Source of the DNA: Clostridium_AM sp963780135
GTDB lineage: Bacteria > Bacillota > Clostridia > Clostridiales > Clostridiaceae
NCBI GenBank assembly: GCA_963780135.1
Contig: CAWAAR010000001.1
Location: 248,001 to 312,000 of the forward strand
DNA: 64,000 nucleotides
Direction of reading: 5' to 3'
Shown here: positions 22,701 to 30,962 of the stretch, piece by piece
How positions within the stretch are numbered: position 1 is the stretch's first letter
Layout: each line of letters starts with the position of its first letter
Notes under the pieces: model-generated
Told to the model about the DNA's origin: nothing
What the model saw: the letters and a program-made list of their open reading frames with translations, nothing else
The model's database searches: none
Translations under genes and position numbers: made by a program

Positions 22701-25241
22701 TTAGAAATGTGTAAGCATAGTTCTACTGATAATTTCATCTTGAACATCTTTACATAACTCAACAAAGAATGCACTATATCCCGCAACACGAACTATTAAA
22801 TCACGATACTGCTCTGGATGTTTTTGTGCTTCAAGTAAAGTATTGTTATCTAGATAGTTAAACTGCATTTCTCCAAGCTGAAGGGCACATGCACTACGTA
22901 ATAGTGTAATGATTCCTTGTTCACCTTCTGGTGTATCAAGAAGACCAGCTATTAACTTAAAGTTATGAACCATACCTATATTCATATCTTCACAACTCAT
23001 CTTAGAAACAGACTTAATTATAGCAGTAGGTCCTTTATAATCTGATCCTTGAGATGGACTTATACCATCTGATAAAGGAGTCCATGCTTTACGTCCGTTT
23101 GCTCCAGCTCCAGTTAATTGTCCAAATGGAGTATTGTTTGAGATTGATAAAGTACCGTGACTAAGCACTGAATATAATGTCTTATATTTACGATGCTCTC
23201 TTTCAGTAAAGTTGATTAAATCAGCAGCAATGTAATCTGCATAGTCATCATCATTACCATACTTAGGTGCTTCTAAACAATCTTTTCTTAATTTTTCATA
23301 TCCAACGAAATCAGCTTTTAAAGCTTCATTCATTTCTTCTAATGTATATTTCTTATCTTCAAATACTAATTTCTTTATAGCTGCCATAGAATCTGTATAA
23401 GTAGCAAGACCGCTCCATACTACTCCAGGTCCGAAGTTATACATAGCTCCGCCTGCTTCTACTCCTCTACCATTTTCCATACAGCCTTCATACATCATAG
23501 ACATAAGTGGTTTTGGTGCAAGATCTTTGTGAACACGCTGAGAAATTACTGTTGCAACACTTGTCCATTTAGTGATGTACTTAATTTGATCTTTAACAGC
23601 TGCTTCAAACTGTTCGTAAGTTTTAAACTTACTTAATTCTCCCATGTCTGGACATACTTTCTTACCATACCATAGTGGTACACCGTGGTTAAGAACAAGT
23701 TCTATACATATAGGCCATTGAGTATATCCTGTAGAAGTCCATTGATATAATCTTCCTGACTTCTGTGGCTCAACGCATCCCATTAAGCAGTAATCTCTTG
23801 CATCTTCTATAGAAACGCCTTTAGCTAACATTATCTTTATATGAACATCATCAAAGTGACATGCTGGGAATCCCATACCTGCACGGATAACTTCAACTAT
23901 CTTCTTAAGATACTTCTGTGGTGATGATTTATGTATACGACATGCTAAAGATGGTTGATATATTTTAACATGACGAACTGCATCCATTAGAAGGTAAGTT
24001 AAATCATTTGTAGCATCACGTCCTTCTCTAGTAACACCACCCAAACACATATTAACAAACGGTTGATAACCTGCAAAGAATTTAGAACCACCTTCACTTG
24101 TTATCCACATCATTTCAGACATTTTTATAAGCATACAACCTGATAGTTCAAATGCATCAAAGTCAGTTATACGTCCAGCTTCAATATCCGCTTTATAGAA
24201 TGGATACATGTATTGATCCACACGTCCTATAGACATACCTGTTTGATTTTCTTCAACTACAAGTAATGATTCTATAGTCCAAACTGATTGAATTGCTTCC
24301 CAGTAAGTACTTGGTTTATGTGCTGGAACCCTAGCATTTATTTCAGAAATCTTTTGAAGTTCTGCTTTACGCTTAGGATTAGTTTCCTTTGCAGCAAGCT
24401 CAGCTGCATAGTCTGACATACGTTTAGCATATATCATAACACCTTCAGCAGTATCAATTAATGATTTATAAAAATAGATTTTATCTATATCTTCTGGATT
24501 TTCATAATTAAGCTTAGCTAATTTTTCTTCTGATTCTCTCTTTATGTCAAGCATACCTTTTTTCATTAAAACAACGTCATATCCTGGATTAGAGTCTCCT
24601 CCACCATTTACTGCGTGATATGAACAATCTGAAACAAAGGATTCTCCTGAAAGTTCCCATACTCCAGCTTCACGATACTGATCTTCACAGTATTCATCAA
24701 CTGATTTACCTTGCCAATATGGGAATAACTCCTCACGCATAACTCTCTTATCTTCATCTGAGATATAAAATGGGTCTTGTGCACGAGTTCCTATTGTATC
24801 AATTTCATCAAGCATCCATCTCCAAGCTATATCAGGAGAAAATGCTCCTGCACGAGGCTGTCCATTTGGTGCTCCAACAATAAGCTCATTGTCCTGAATT
24901 ACAAGTGGTGCAGTTTCACAACAATGTTTAAAACACTTACCACGTAAAACTGATTTAGGTATACCAGGGTTTTCTTTAGCTATTTTAGTAATAGCTCTTG
25001 CACGATGAGTTGTTATAGTTGGAACATGCTTTAAATAAATTTCCTTTAATTTACTTAAACGCTCTGTTATTCCATTTGGAATTTGACCATTAGTATCACC
25101 TATAACATTTGTACAATTTGGTTCTTCTTTTGTTATTTCTTTAGAAACATTTGAAAACATCTTCATTAAGCCAGCACGTTCTTCATCAGACATGCCTTTA
25201 GTAGCTTCCATAAATTTATTTGAAAATTCACGAATATCCAA
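22701..25241 (-). CDS. cutC: choline trimethylamine-lyase (glycyl radical enzyme)
   Basis: Cleaves choline to trimethylamine and acetaldehyde. The 846-aa length equals that of the structurally studied Desulfovibrio CutC, and counting residues puts every published choline-site residue at the same number: Y208 and D216 (SYHAVNGGGD), T334, F389, F395, catalytic C489 and E491 (GCVEP), T502, Y506. The glycyl radical is G821 in RVAGYSA near the C-terminus. Diol dehydratase and pyruvate formate-lyase paralogues do not keep this set. Residues 1-30 form a helix suited to encapsulation. Translation appears to start at TTG 25241, with GAGGT about 9 bases upstream; an in-frame ATG 10 codons later has no ribosome site. 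Confidence 0.98.
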   Translation of the reverse strand: MDIREFSNKFMEATKGMSDEERAGLMKMFSNVSKEITKEEPNCTNVIGDTNGQIPNGITERLSKLKEIYLKHVPTITTHRARAITKIAKENPGIPKSVLRGKCFKHCCETAPLVIQDNELIVGAPNGQPRAGAFSPDIAWRWMLDEIDTIGTRAQDPFYISDEDKRVMREELFPYWQGKSVDEYCEDQYREAGVWELSGESFVSDCSYHAVNGGGDSNPGYDVVLMKKGMLDIKRESEEKLAKLNYENPEDIDKIYFYKSLIDTAEGVMIYAKRMSDYAAELAAKETNPKRKAELQKISEINARVPAHKPSTYWEAIQSVWTIESLLVVEENQTGMSIGRVDQYMYPFYKADIEAGRITDFDAFELSGCMLIKMSEMMWITSEGGSKFFAGYQPFVNMCLGGVTREGRDATNDLTYLLMDAVRHVKIYQPSLACRIHKSSPQKYLKKIVEVIRAGMGFPACHFDDVHIKIMLAKGVSIEDARDYCLMGCVEPQKSGRLYQWTSTGYTQWPICIELVLNHGVPLWYGKKVCPDMGELSKFKTYEQFEAAVKDQIKYITKWTSVATVISQRVHKDLAPKPLMSMMYEGCMENGRGVEAGGAMYNFGPGVVWSGLATYTDSMAAIKKLVFEDKKYTLEEMNEALKADFVGYEKLRKDCLEAPKYGNDDDYADYIAADLINFTEREHRKYKTLYSVLSHGTLSISNNTPFGQLTGAGANGRKAWTPLSDGISPSQGSDYKGPTAIIKSVSKMSCEDMNIGMVHNFKLIAGLLDTPEGEQGIITLLRSACALQLGEMQFNYLDNNTLLEAQKHPEQYRDLIVRVAGYSAFFVELCKDVQDEIISRTMLTHF

Positions 25242-25291
25242 TTTATATTACCTCGCATTCTTTAAGATATTTCATATTTTAAATATGATTT

Positions 25292-26758
25292 TTATTTTAA
25301 GTTTTCCATAACCTTCTTCAAAATACTCTCTAATAACTTAACGTTATCTATTTCATTTGAATTTAATTTATCTTCTGTATTTACTGTTTTAACAAGTTCA
25401 TCTACACTTCGAACTCCATATCCAACTTTACGTAAGTATATTAAGTTCATAGGTGAAACGTTATCCGAAGTCATTCCATCACCTGCAGAACCGCTGCCGA
25501 GTGTCATTGATGGAAATAAATTTGTAGTTGCTCCCATACTTCCGAAAGTTCCTGGAGTGTTAACAAGCACTCTACCAACAGGTTTTTTTAGTGCAAATTG
25601 ACGAATAACTTCCTCATCTTTTGAATGTATAACAAGCGTATGTCCTTGTCTTTCACTAAGCAATAATTCTATACATTTTTCACAAGCATGCATCCAATCG
25701 TCTTCTATATAAAAAGCTAACACAGGAAAAAGCTTTTCTCTGGAATAAGGGTTTTTGGGAGAAACAAACTTTTGCTTAGAGATAAGAACCTTTGCATTTT
25801 CAGGAACACTAAAACCAGCATTCTTAGCTAAAAATTGTGGCGATTTACCAACTATCTCTAAATTTTTGCTTCCATCCTTATTCAAGAATATGGATGTTAA
25901 CTTTTCAGCTTCTTCTTCTGTCATAAAGTATGCACCATTTTTTTGAAGTTCTTCTTTTACTTCAGCTACAATACAACTATCAACAACAATTGATTGTTCA
26001 GCACTGGATACAATTCCATAATCAAAATTCTTACTAGCAATAATATCTTTAACAGCTTGTTTTATATCAGCTGTACGCTCTATAAAGGCTGGACCGTTCC
26101 CATTACCGCCATAAATTACTGGCTTACCAGATTTATAAGCTTCATCAAGCATCTCTGAAACTCCTGTATTCATTATAAGTGAAGTATCCCTATGATTCAT
26201 AAGCTCTAAGGAACCACTTTTACTTACTGTGTGTAAATATGAAAGAGCACCTTCTGGAAGTCCTACACCTTCAGCAGCTCGAACCAAAATATCAATTGTT
26301 TTACAAATCGTATTTTTAGCTCTTTGATGAGGTGAGAATATAATTGCATTTCCTGATTTAACTGCAATCAATGCCTTATATATAGTTGTAGAAACAGGGC
26401 TGGTAGATGGACAAAAGGCTATAACAACACCCATTGGTACTCCAACATCCATTGTGTTTCTCACCTTATCTTCATTAATGATGCCTACACATTTCATTCC
26501 CTTAAGTCTATTTTTCAGATACTTACATACAAAGCGGTTTTTGATATATTTATCTTCCCACTTTCCATATTCAGTTTCTTCATTAGACATCTTGGCAAGT
26601 TCTGTTGAATGTTTTTCAATTTCTTCAACCATACGTTCAACTATCTCATCAAGTTTTTCTTGTGGGAAGGTTGCTAATTTTTTTTGTGCTTCACGAGCAT
26701 TTTCAACAAGAATTCTTGCTTCTTGCATGGAGAGTAAATCATTATCAATAATATTCAT
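25292..26758 (-). CDS. aldehyde dehydrogenase-like BMC protein lacking the catalytic cysteine
   Basis: Same fold as the active aldehyde dehydrogenase at 15689, and the two align without gaps to residue 251. There the active enzyme has C251 (GTICASEQ) but this one has S251 (GIVSSAEQ; codon TCC, one base from TGC). The nucleotide loop is also changed (ATGGPGMV to NTGVSEML), while IERTAD, the KNFDYG turn and the amphipathic C-terminal helix (KLLESILKKVMENLK) are kept. Start ATG 26758 is set by GGGGGAGA. It lies directly before cutC behind the first two shell genes, so it should be abundant. Likely a pseudoenzyme: scaffold, regulatory partner of the active enzyme, or cargo adaptor. Confidence 0.9.
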   Translation of the reverse strand: MNIIDNDLLSMQEARILVENAREAQKKLATFPQEKLDEIVERMVEEIEKHSTELAKMSNEETEYGKWEDKYIKNRFVCKYLKNRLKGMKCVGIINEDKVRNTMDVGVPMGVVIAFCPSTSPVSTTIYKALIAVKSGNAIIFSPHQRAKNTICKTIDILVRAAEGVGLPEGALSYLHTVSKSGSLELMNHRDTSLIMNTGVSEMLDEAYKSGKPVIYGGNGNGPAFIERTADIKQAVKDIIASKNFDYGIVSSAEQSIVVDSCIVAEVKEELQKNGAYFMTEEEAEKLTSIFLNKDGSKNLEIVGKSPQFLAKNAGFSVPENAKVLISKQKFVSPKNPYSREKLFPVLAFYIEDDWMHACEKCIELLLSERQGHTLVIHSKDEEVIRQFALKKPVGRVLVNTPGTFGSMGATTNLFPSMTLGSGSAGDGMTSDNVSPMNLIYLRKVGYGVRSVDELVKTVNTEDKLNSNEIDNVKLLESILKKVMENLK

Positions 26759-26795
26759 TTTTCTCTCCCCCTTTTTTAGAAAAAATTTCACATTT

Positions 26796-27104
26796 TTATT
26801 CTGTTACAAGATTCGTAATAGCATAACGTTTTATTATTTTTTCAAGATCTTGATGTGGTCTTGGAATAACTATTGAGCTATAAAGGTTTCCACCTTCCAT
26901 TTTGTTAACTGCTGCAACACCAGCTTCTACTGCTGTTTTACAAGCACCAACATCTCCTTGAACCAATACAGATATATATCCTGAAGCAACGTTTTCATAT
27001 CCTATAAGTTCAACATTCGCTGCTTTACACATGGCATCTGCTGCTTCTAAAGCAAAAACTAGACCAAAAGTTTCAATTAATCCTAAAGCTTCATATCTTG
27101 TCAT
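26796..27104 (-). CDS. BMC-H hexameric shell protein, 102 aa
   Basis: Single BMC domain: EALGLIETFGLVFALEAADAM, AANVELIGYENVASGYISVLVQGDVGACK and SIVIPRPHQDLE, with a short basic C-terminal extension. The pore loop is VASG, not GGG as in the copies at 14672 and 17319, and a Cys (VGACK) is unique to this copy, so its pore chemistry probably differs. Second gene of the operon after the MerR-type promoter. Confidence 0.95.
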   Translation of the reverse strand: MTRYEALGLIETFGLVFALEAADAMCKAANVELIGYENVASGYISVLVQGDVGACKTAVEAGVAAVNKMEGGNLYSSIVIPRPHQDLEKIIKRYAITNLVTE

Positions 27105-27131
27105 ACGTGTATCACATTTCCTTTCTATATT

Positions 27132-27428
27132 TTATGCGTCAATATCGTGTACTGAAACAATATCTCCAACTTCTCTAATAGGACGTGGCATAACATTATG
27201 TGCTGTTAATTTTCCAATAGCTGCTGCTGCCTCTGCACCTGCTTCTACAGCAGATTTTACTGCACCTACATCACCTTTTACCATTATAGTTACAAGAGTT
27301 GATCCAACATTTTCATATGAAATAAGTTCCACATTAGCTGCCTTAAGCATTTTATCTGCAGCTTCAAGTGCAGGAACTAATCCTATTGTTTCTACAAGCC
27401 CTAAAGCCTCATTTCCATAATATCTCAT
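27132..27428 (-). CDS. BMC-H hexameric shell protein, first gene of the main operon, 98 aa
   Basis: Single BMC domain: NEALGLVETIGLVPALEAADKM, ANVELISYENVGSTLVTIMVKGDVGAVK and HNVMPRPIREVGDIV. Pore loop is VGST. An AAGGAGG site precedes the ATG. It is 27 bases before the next shell gene and lies about 100 bases downstream of the promoter with the CCC-N4-GGG operator. Position and canonical length suggest a major facet protein. Confidence 0.95.
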   Translation of the reverse strand: MRYYGNEALGLVETIGLVPALEAADKMLKAANVELISYENVGSTLVTIMVKGDVGAVKSAVEAGAEAAAAIGKLTAHNVMPRPIREVGDIVSVHDIDA

Positions 27429-27533
27429 TGATATTTCCTCCTTCCTATTTTGGGATAAATATATTTTAAATTAATTAAATAACTACACTGTACATTTTTG
27501 TTTCATGTAACTTTGTTTCTTAACTGTATGCTA

Positions 27534-27565
27534 ATTATATCTCTTACCCTTTAGGGGAAAGTCAA
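27534..27565 (-). promoter_or_regulatory. MerR-type promoter/operator of the cut BMC operon
   Basis: On the minus strand TTGACT (27560-27565), a 20-base spacer and TATAAT (27534-27539). The spacer carries TTCCCC-TAAA-GGGTAA, an inverted repeat centred between the boxes, then AAGAGA next to the -10. Over-long spacers with a central dyad are the hallmark of MerR-family activation by DNA twisting. The same layout occurs at 30656-30687. Confidence 0.75.
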
Positions 27566-27691
27566 TATGTTCTTACAATAAAATCTTTAAATAATTTTTA
27601 CTTTAAATTATGTTATTTAAAAGCAAAATTTACTCATATTATTAAGTAGATATTATTGTTCTGCTACAATTGCAAATATTTGTCTTCTATA

Positions 27692-27714
27692 AACATTACC
27701 CTATGGGCAATGTT
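27692..27714. promoter_or_regulatory. extra CCC/GGG palindrome after the small winged-helix-like gene
   Basis: AACATTACCC-TAT-GGGCAATGTT: 10-bp arms with one mismatched pair, 5 bases beyond the stop of the gene at 27720. The ACCC/GGGCAA core matches the MerR-type operators nearby but the half-site gap is 3, not 4, and no promoter surrounds it. It could be a hairpin attenuator or a distal MerR site. The rest of 27429-27719 shows nothing else. Confidence 0.45.
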
Positions 27715-27719
27715 AAAAA

Positions 27720-27986
27720 TTAATCTTTGATATATTTATTAATTGTAGCAGCACCATCTTCATGAGCGTGATAATAAACAGCTAATTCACCATTTTCATC
27801 CAATTCAAATCTTGTTTCTTCAATAAGTCCATTTGCTTCTGCTGTCATTAAAGCATTGATTACATCTTTCTTGCGCAAAGCTTTAAAGTTTCCATATTCT
27901 CCTTTTAATGCTTCTATAACATTATCCGCAGAAGCTTCCTCAACTGTAGTAAAATATTTTAAAATAGCATAATTAAGCGGCTTCAT
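27720..27986 (-). CDS. small winged-helix-like protein, copy 2, 88 aa
   Basis: Paralogue of the protein at 29163. Start ATG 27986 follows GGGAGG and lies inside the 3' end of the transporter gene (14-base overlap), so the two are co-translated. The sequence (LNYAILKYFTTVEEASADNVIEAL..., KKDVINALMTAEANGLIEETRFEL, then GELAVYYHAH) reads as helix-helix-helix followed by a beta wing, as in small winged-helix proteins. I do not recognise a named family. Possible roles: regulator of the transporter or of the operon. It has 12 or so more C-terminal residues than its paralogue. Confidence 0.8.
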   Translation of the reverse strand: MKPLNYAILKYFTTVEEASADNVIEALKGEYGNFKALRKKDVINALMTAEANGLIEETRFELDENGELAVYYHAHEDGAATINKYIKD

Positions 27987-29088
27987 CTTCAGAACCTCCC
28001 ATATCATTTTTTCTTTTAAATAAATCAAGTGGATTCATAGATATTGTAAGAATACCAAACATCATTATTGCAGCTCCAATCCAAGCAACTGAAGGTAATG
28101 ACCACCCAGACTTGCCTCCATATACTCCTAGAAGCAATAGACAAAATAGAGGTCCAAAGAATGAATATGTACCATTACATGCAGTACCAAGTCCAGCTCC
28201 ACACATACTGTTTCCAGCATACCATGTCATAAATGTAATAACTGATAAAAGACCACTTAGTACAAACCAAATCATTGCAGGACCATTTGTAAATGCTTGC
28301 ACTGCAAGATTAAAAGAAAGACCAACTTTACCAGCCATTATTGAGATAACTGGAACTAAAATGAATAGATTTGCTATACCTGATGTTACTTGACGAATAC
28401 AAATACCAATTTCATAATCAATCATAGATGTACCATATCCAGCTACACAACCTTCAAATCCCCATCCAAGAGCTGCTACAATAGCTATACAAAAGCCAAT
28501 AATAGTTTTTGTTGAAGCAGTGCCACTAAATCCTGTACTACCAATTAAGAAACTAGCACATACACATATTGCAATACCAAAAGCCATACGTTTATTTAAT
28601 TTCTGCTTAAATAAAATTTTACCCAGTATTGCAGCAATAGCAGGACAAAGAGCTGATATTGGAACAACTATTGAGCCAGCCATTTGAAGAGCTATAACAT
28701 AAGCTGTACCAGCTATAGGTCCTCCAATAAGAGCTGCTAATATCATAATACGTCCTGGTTTTGTGTTGATACACCTTAAGAAATCTCCAAATTTACCTTT
28801 TATTATTGAATATAAAATTGCCCAAACAGCACTACATGTGTCATTTATTGCATTACCAAGTGCTGCAAGTAAATATGCTACTGCAAATGCTGATAACCCT
28901 GCTGTGTTAGCACCATACCAGTCACCCCAAATTCCCTGAGTCATACCCATAGTTAAAAATGCTGTATACATACCATAGGTAAGTCCTGAAAATAAAGCTA
29001 GTGATATACCTTTTTTGAAGAAATTACTTATCAATTTCTTCTTTGCAGTTATTGCTTTAGCATTTACTGCTTTTGAAACTTCCTTCAT
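27973..29088 (-). CDS. EamA/DMT-like transporter, copy 2, of the choline locus
   Basis: 371-aa integral membrane protein with about ten hydrophobic segments in two halves, as in drug/metabolite transporters of the EamA type. Conserved features shared with copy 1: GWGFEGCVAGYGTSMID, CNGTYSFFGP, WGDWYGANT, and glycine-rich helices. An N-terminal basic stretch (KAITAKKKLISNFFKKG) is probably cytoplasmic. Position between a MerR regulator and the cut operon suggests import of choline or export of a product such as trimethylamine; the substrate is inferred, not shown. It is paralogous to 29377. Confidence 0.85.
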   Translation of the reverse strand: MKEVSKAVNAKAITAKKKLISNFFKKGISLALFSGLTYGMYTAFLTMGMTQGIWGDWYGANTAGLSAFAVAYLLAALGNAINDTCSAVWAILYSIIKGKFGDFLRCINTKPGRIMILAALIGGPIAGTAYVIALQMAGSIVVPISALCPAIAAILGKILFKQKLNKRMAFGIAICVCASFLIGSTGFSGTASTKTIIGFCIAIVAALGWGFEGCVAGYGTSMIDYEIGICIRQVTSGIANLFILVPVISIMAGKVGLSFNLAVQAFTNGPAMIWFVLSGLLSVITFMTWYAGNSMCGAGLGTACNGTYSFFGPLFCLLLLGVYGGKSGWSLPSVAWIGAAIMMFGILTISMNPLDLFKRKNDMGGSEDEAA

Positions 29089-29162
29089 AAAATAAAACTC
29101 CTTTCAATTAACCTCTTCTTACTAATATTAATTACTTTTATATATCAAAATTGCACATATTT

Positions 29163-29390
29163 TTAGTGTGCACGATAGTAAACCTTTACCATTCCACTTT
29201 TGTCTAATTGGAATCTTGTTTCTTCGATAACACCCATTGTCTTTGCTTTCATCAAAGCTGTTATTACAGCTTTCTTTTTTAAATTCTTAAAACTTCCAAA
29301 CTCCGCTTTTAAAGCATCTGTAACATCATCAACGCAAGCTTCTTCAACTTTTGTGAAGTATCTTAATATCTCAAAATTAAGCGATATCAT
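29163..29390 (-). CDS. small winged-helix-like protein, copy 1, 75 aa
   Basis: Same family as 27720: LNFEILRYFTKVEEACVDDVTDAL, KKAVITALMKAKTMGVIEETRFQLD, VKVYYRAH. Starts at ATG 29390 inside the end of the upstream transporter gene with the same 14-base overlap as copy 2. Predicted winged-helix-like helices and wing, no membrane segment, family unrecognised. The constant pairing with the transporter points to a functional partnership. Confidence 0.8.
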   Translation of the reverse strand: MISLNFEILRYFTKVEEACVDDVTDALKAEFGSFKNLKKKAVITALMKAKTMGVIEETRFQLDKSGMVKVYYRAH

Positions 29391-30486
29391 TTCCTGATGT
29401 CTCCTTTTTTCTAAACAAATCCATTGGATTCATAGCAATTATAAGGATACCAATCATCATTAACACTGCAGAAATCCAAGCGATTGGAGGCAATGCATAT
29501 CCAGAAATACCACTTATTACTCCAAGAATTATCCAACAGCAAAATGGTCCCCAGAAAGAATATGTACCGTTACATGCCATACCAAGAGCAGCACCACACA
29601 TACTGTTACCATTGTACCAGCTCATGTAGGATACAAAAGCACAAAGACCACTTAATACAAACCATATCATTGCAGGTCCACTTGTAAACGCCTGAATAGT
29701 TAAGTTAGTTGAGAATTTAATTCCATTACCAAGAAACAATCCAAACAAAGGTACTAATATTAGTAAATTTGAAAGTCCAGATATAGCTTGACGAATTGTA
29801 ATACCAATTTCTGAGTCAATCATAGATGTACCATATCCAGCTACACAACCTTCAAATCCCCATCCAAGAGCTGCTATAAAAGCAATACAAATTCCAAGGA
29901 ACATTCCCTTTGGTGCATCACCAGCAATACTAGTACTACCGATCATAAAACTAGACAAAACACAAATACCAATACCAAACATCATACGTTTGTTTAACTT
30001 TTGCTTAAATAATATTCTTCCTAAAATAGCACCAATAGCAGGGCAAAGGGCAGTGATTGGAATAACGATTGAGCCTGCCATTTGTAAAGCTACCACATAA
30101 GCTGTACTTGAAATAGGTCCTCCTATAAGAGCCGCTAATATCATTACAGCACCTGGCTTAGTTTTAAGACATTTAAAGAAATCTCCAAGTTTACCTTTAC
30201 AAGTTGCATAAATCATTGCCCAAACAGCACTACAGGTGTCGTTTACAGCACTACCAAGAGCAGCTAATACATATGTTATAACAATTGTTGATAAACCTAC
30301 TGTATTAGCACCATACCAGTCACCCCATACTCCTTTCTTCATTCCCAATGTTAAAAACGCTGAGTAAAACCCGTACATAAGACCTGAAAAAAGAGCTATT
30401 GAAATACCTTTTTTAAGAAAATTAGCTTTTAACTTATTCTTTGCAAGAATCGTTTCTGCGGTTATAGCCTTTGAACCTTTCTCCAT
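29377..30486 (-). CDS. EamA/DMT-like transporter, copy 1, of the choline locus
   Basis: 369-aa polytopic protein, paralogue of 27973 along its full length (shared GWGFEGCVAGYGTSMID, GGPISSTAYVVALQMAGS and NGTYSFWGP). It opens with a basic cytoplasmic stretch and has about ten membrane helices. It is the first gene after the second MerR-type promoter (30656-30687), so its expression is probably inducible together with the BMC operon. Choline uptake is the simplest guess for one of the two copies; no BCCT- or ABC-type choline transporter is in the window. Confidence 0.85.
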   Translation of the reverse strand: MEKGSKAITAETILAKNKLKANFLKKGISIALFSGLMYGFYSAFLTLGMKKGVWGDWYGANTVGLSTIVITYVLAALGSAVNDTCSAVWAMIYATCKGKLGDFFKCLKTKPGAVMILAALIGGPISSTAYVVALQMAGSIVIPITALCPAIGAILGRILFKQKLNKRMMFGIGICVLSSFMIGSTSIAGDAPKGMFLGICIAFIAALGWGFEGCVAGYGTSMIDSEIGITIRQAISGLSNLLILVPLFGLFLGNGIKFSTNLTIQAFTSGPAMIWFVLSGLCAFVSYMSWYNGNSMCGAALGMACNGTYSFWGPFCCWIILGVISGISGYALPPIAWISAVLMMIGILIIAMNPMDLFRKKETSGNDIA

Positions 30487-30655
30487 AAAATAGAACCCCT
30501 TTCACCTATACAATTAATAACTTTTTTTATAATGTGCTCTTAGATAAAACATAATAATGGGAATGTTCTGAAATTGTTATCATTGGGGATATTTCATTGT
30601 TAAATCATTGAACAACTTTTCATTTATATCTCTTAGTTATTTTTCTTTCAAATAA

Positions 30656-30687
30656 ATTATATCTCTTGCCCTATAGGGTAAGGTCAA
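30656..30687 (-). promoter_or_regulatory. MerR-type promoter/operator of the transporter unit
   Basis: On the minus strand TTGACC (30682-30687), 20-base spacer, TATAAT (30656-30661). Spacer carries TTACCC-TATA-GGGCAA, a near-perfect dyad, then the same AAGAGA before the -10 as the BMC promoter at 27534. Confidence 0.75.
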
Positions 30688-30865
30688 TATATATTTCACA
30701 AGAATATTCAAATAAAAACTAAAATTCTACATTTACCGCTATTTTTAGTGTTATATTGCAAACTTTTAATCGATTTCAAATCCTTTATTAGATATTTATA
30801 TAGAATTTTCGAACGAAAATATCAGTATTTTTTTCACAATATTAATTATATTTTCTAAAATACTT

Positions 30866-30880
30866 TCCCCTAGGGTTAAT
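30866..30880. promoter_or_regulatory. fourth CCC/GGG palindrome, upstream of the transporter unit
   Basis: TCCCCTAGGGTTAA contains the same half-sites with a 2-base gap. It lies about 185 bases upstream of the transporter promoter and not between promoter boxes. A TATAAT (30888-30893) follows on the plus strand without a clear -35. Possibly a weak secondary MerR site. Confidence 0.3.
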
Positions 30881-30962
30881 GTTTTAGTATAATATATTAT
30901 ATTTAGAAAACATAAGCGGTAAATAATCATTATTCAATGTGATTATTTACCGCTTATACTTA

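Noticed and set aside
14672..27428. Ethanolamine or propanediol microcompartment
   Set aside because: Eut/Pdu-like names apply to shell and accessory proteins only; there is no EutBC or PduCDE, and the glycyl radical enzyme has the complete choline-site residue set.
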